A stretch of DNA of 32,178 nt from Verrucomicrobiota bacterium (GTDB lineage: Bacteria > Verrucomicrobiota > Verrucomicrobiia > Chthoniobacterales > UBA10450): positions 1 to 32,178 of the forward strand of contig QHMS01000259.1 in the NCBI GenBank assembly GCA_003217895.1, in the 5' to 3' direction. How positions within the stretch are numbered: the first letter of the stretch is position 1; each line of letters opens with the position of its first letter. Under the pieces are notes generated by a model. It saw only the letters and a program-made list of their open reading frames with translations. It did not search any database and was not told the DNA's origin. A program made the translations under genes and the position numbers. Shown piece after piece: positions 29,491 through 32,178 of this stretch.

Positions 29491-32178
29491 ATGTCTGGCT
29501 TTCCTCCAGAAGAAGTGACGCCATTCGTTTTCTCCGATCCCACCGGGAAGCGCTGGCCACGGCTACGCCTGGTTCTGCTTATCGGCGGCGTGCTCTTTTT
29601 TCTCGGGACGGTGCTGTTTGTTCAGACGCTTTTTGTCGCGCCGCACATGAACGTGCCGTTTTCCCTGCGGCAGTTAAAGGGCCAACTCAAAGCGTTGCAA
29701 AAGAAAAATCCGGCCGGCCAGTTATCTCCAGGTTCGCTGCTTTGGCAAAAATTTAGCGCAGCCCGGCTAGCGGCAAGAAACCTTGCCGCCCCAGCGCCAA
29801 CAACTTCGCCGCGGCCTCGCAAGAAACCGCCCGACAACGAAGTGCGACTTGCATTTTACATCAATGGCGATTCTGACAGCTACGCATCACTTCAGCAGCA
29901 CGCAGCGCAGATTACCCATGTTTGCCCGGAATGGATGACCGTGACCAATGGCATGGGCGACTTGCAAATCGATGGGGACACCCGGCTCTTGAAACTGGCC
30001 GCGACCAAAGGGATCGCCCTCATGCCGCTGCTTACGAACCTCGTCGGGGACGCCTGGCAGCCGGAAGCCATTGAGAATCTCGCACACGGACCACCAAGCC
30101 GGCAGGATAGGTTCATTCAAAGTGTTCTTGCGGTGTTGCGCAGCGCGAAAGCTGCCGGCGTGGTAATCGATTGGCAGCAAATCGACCCGGCCTACAAGAA
30201 GGACCTCACTAAATTTATCGACAAGTTCGCCGACGCTTTGCACGACGATAACAAGGAGCTATGGCTGTGCGTTCAGCCCGGGCAGGAGCTCGACTACATC
30301 GATTTCGATGTGCTCGCTGACAACATCGATCGTTTCGTGGCGATGCTGTTTGACGAGACCTCCGACACCGACCCGCCGGGACCGCTCGCGTCGCGATCGT
30401 GGTTCGAAGGCTGGTTACGCGTGCTGCTGCAAGATTCCAATACCAGGCAATGGATTATTGCAATCGGCAGTTATGGATATGACTGGACGATCGGCGGGAA
30501 GAAAGCGGAGACGATCAGTTTTTCGGAAGCAATGAGCCGCGCCAATGATGCGGAGATCAAGAGCGCGGAAGTGCAGGGGCCGAGTTTCAGCCCGTATTTT
30601 TATTTTCAGGATGAAGACAAGGAACACGCCGTCTGGTTTCTGGATGCCGTGACATTCCTCAACCAACTGCGCGAAGTGCGCGACCAAAAAGCAGGCGGCT
30701 TCGCGCTTTATCGGCTCGGCAGCGAAGATCCCGCAATCTGGGACGCGTTGAGCGTTTCGCGGGATTTCAAGTTCGCCACGGCGAATCCGTCCTCTGGCGG
30801 ATTAGACAATCAGACGCGACAGGCACTCGAACTGATAAAATCGACTGACACGATCACGGACGTCGGCGATGGCGAGATTGTGACTGTCGATGAGGATCGC
30901 AAAGACGGTGCGCGAAAGCTCACTGTGGACGCCGACGGTTATCTCACGGCGAAGTACGTGAAGTTTGCACAATTCCCGACGCTGTATCACCAAGGCGCTG
31001 GTCGCGAACATCAGGTCGCACTCACTTTTGACGACGGCCCTGATCCGCGGTGGACGCCAAAGATCCTGGACATTCTCAAAGCGGCGAACGTAAAAGCTGC
31101 GTTTTTCCTCGTGGGCGTGAACGCCGAGCGTTACCCGGGGCTTGTTCGTCGCATTGTCAACGAAGGACACGAGATCGGGAACCACACTTATTATCATCCG
31201 AACCTTTCGCTCTGCTGGCCGGAACACATTCGACTGGAGCTGAATGCGACCCAGCTCTTGCTCGAAACCATAACGGGTCGTGCGACCACATTGTTTCGCC
31301 CGCCGTACGCGGCGGATACGGGCCCGACACAACTCAGCGAATTGATTCCGCTGAAAATCGCGGAAGACCTCAATTATCTCGTGGTCTTGGAGAATATCGA
31401 TCCGCAAGATTGGGCGAAACCCGGGGCGGATATCATCCTCCAGCGGATTAAGCAACAGAGACACGATGGGAGTGTGATTTTGTTGCATGATGCGGGCGGC
31501 GACCGCTCCCAGACCGTCGAAGCGCTTCCCCGCATTTTGGATTGGCTGCACACGAGAGGTGACACCATTGTGCCTTTGAGCACGTTGCTGGGCACGACGC
31601 GCGACGCAGTGATGCCGTCCGTGCAAGGCAACGCACAATCACTCACCCGCCTGGTGAGCAGCACCGGATTTCGTGTTTACCACAGCATCGAACAGTTTCT
31701 CTGGGCATTCATGATCGTGGCGACGGCGCTGGTGGTCGTTCGCACGCTGATTGTCATTTGGCTCGCGTATCGGTTTCGGCGCGGACCGAAAACAGATTTT
31801 GCCGAACCGATCAGCGTGGTGATCGCTGCTTACAACGAAGAGAAAGTGATCGCGGAGACTTTGCGCACGCTTCTCGCCACAGACTACAAAGGCGAAATCG
31901 AAGTCGTCGTTGTGGACGACGGTTCGCGTGATCACACCGCCGCGGAAGTTGAGCGCGTCGCGTCCACTGAGGCGCGCGTGCGTTTGTTGCAGCAGGAAAA
32001 TCACGGGAAAGCGCGCGCGCTGCAACGCGGTCTCGCGGCGGCGCGCAACGGCATCGTTGTTTTCATTGACGCTGACACGCAATGTCAGCGCGATACGCTC
32101 CCGCGTTTGCTCGAGCCTTTCGCCGATGCGCGGATCGGCGCCGTCTCAGGCCATGCAAAGGTCGGGAATCTGCGAACG
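29491..32178 (+). CDS. Fused GH18-like / polysaccharide deacetylase / GT2 glycosyltransferase (3' end outside window)
   Basis: The frame is open from ATG 29491 to the window edge, giving 896 residues. An N-terminal membrane helix (about 26-49) precedes a GH18-like domain (about 118-415), whose DxxDxDxE-type region reads VVIDWQQID at 224-232: the catalytic acid position appears to be Gln229. A NodB deacetylase domain follows (about 505-700), with TFDDGPDP (Asp514, Asp515), NHTYYHP (His565, His569), RPPYA and VILLHDAG. A further membrane segment (about 736-760) leads to a GT2 domain starting PISVVIAAYNEE (774-785), with VVVDDGSRD and the metal DxD in FIDADT (Asp860, Asp862). The combination suggests synthesis, deacetylation and perhaps processing of an N-acetylglucosamine exopolysaccharide of the PNAG type. 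The remaining GT2 part and any TM region lie beyond the window. Confidence 0.85.
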   Translation, partial: MSGFPPEEVTPFVFSDPTGKRWPRLRLVLLIGGVLFFLGTVLFVQTLFVAPHMNVPFSLRQLKGQLKALQKKNPAGQLSPGSLLWQKFSAARLAARNLAAPAPTTSPRPRKKPPDNEVRLAFYINGDSDSYASLQQHAAQITHVCPEWMTVTNGMGDLQIDGDTRLLKLAATKGIALMPLLTNLVGDAWQPEAIENLAHGPPSRQDRFIQSVLAVLRSAKAAGVVIDWQQIDPAYKKDLTKFIDKFADALHDDNKELWLCVQPGQELDYIDFDVLADNIDRFVAMLFDETSDTDPPGPLASRSWFEGWLRVLLQDSNTRQWIIAIGSYGYDWTIGGKKAETISFSEAMSRANDAEIKSAEVQGPSFSPYFYFQDEDKEHAVWFLDAVTFLNQLREVRDQKAGGFALYRLGSEDPAIWDALSVSRDFKFATANPSSGGLDNQTRQALELIKSTDTITDVGDGEIVTVDEDRKDGARKLTVDADGYLTAKYVKFAQFPTLYHQGAGREHQVALTFDDGPDPRWTPKILDILKAANVKAAFFLVGVNAERYPGLVRRIVNEGHEIGNHTYYHPNLSLCWPEHIRLELNATQLLLETITGRATTLFRPPYAADTGPTQLSELIPLKIAEDLNYLVVLENIDPQDWAKPGADIILQRIKQQRHDGSVILLHDAGGDRSQTVEALPRILDWLHTRGDTIVPLSTLLGTTRDAVMPSVQGNAQSLTRLVSSTGFRVYHSIEQFLWAFMIVATALVVVRTLIVIWLAYRFRRGPKTDFAEPISVVIAAYNEEKVIAETLRTLLATDYKGEIEVVVVDDGSRDHTAAEVERVASTEARVRLLQQENHGKARALQRGLAAARNGIVVFIDADTQCQRDTLPRLLEPFADARIGAVSGHAKVGNLRT

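Overview
The window reads as a chromosomal segment of a Gram-negative, LPS-making bacterium. Gene content and intergenic repeats fit Verrucomicrobiota, most likely a soil Chthoniobacterales-type lineage; this is inferred from the gene set, protein flavour and the dense small palindromic repeats, not from a marker tree. The window is almost entirely core metabolism and information processing. I see no prophage, CRISPR array, complete IS element, rRNA or tRNA.

Layout. 1-133 is the 3' end of a GDP-mannose 4,6-dehydratase. 169-5103 is a minus-strand run transcribed coaD, DUF177, rpmF, plsX, fabH, tatD, L,D-transpeptidase (CoA, ribosome, fatty-acid initiation, DNA/cell-wall functions). 5295-6956 holds a tandem UspA protein and a YwaF-like membrane protein. 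6989-9843 is an overlapping kdsA-lptC-lptA-lptB operon for Kdo synthesis and LPS export. 9929-11275 holds a putative promoter, a fluoride (crcB-type) riboswitch, a terminator and a CPA-type cation/proton antiporter whose 3' end is frameshifted. 11288-14435 is hprK-ptsH-ptsI, a regulatory-looking PTS with no sugar permease. 14535-15005 is a DUF151 bifunctional nuclease (minus). 15175-18626 is speA-asnS. 18690-20820 is rpsA followed by a small lipoprotein gene (minus). 20920-21359 is the 3' remnant of an RND efflux pump. 21476-25783 carries a thioredoxin-like protein, cystathionine beta-synthase, cystathionine gamma-lyase/synthase and aroC. 25958-28696 carries gatB and a glycerate kinase. 28780-29328 is a gamma-class carbonic anhydrase-like protein (minus). 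29491 to the window edge is a very large fused GH18-like / polysaccharide deacetylase / GT2 protein, open at the 3' end.

The most notable signals are: (i) the fluoride riboswitch, which carries an extra GC hairpin and whose terminator contains the antiporter's Shine-Dalgarno; (ii) the disruption of the antiporter it would control; (iii) the three-enzyme exopolysaccharide fusion with its GH18 acid residue changed to Gln; (iv) a repeat element that encodes the last ~40 residues of SpeA and the start codon of AsnS; and (v) at least five families of small inverted repeats that fill nearly every intergenic gap, some nested in one another. No intergenic stretch longer than 300 bases is present; the longest gaps (about 120-210 bases) are described as repeats or regulatory regions.
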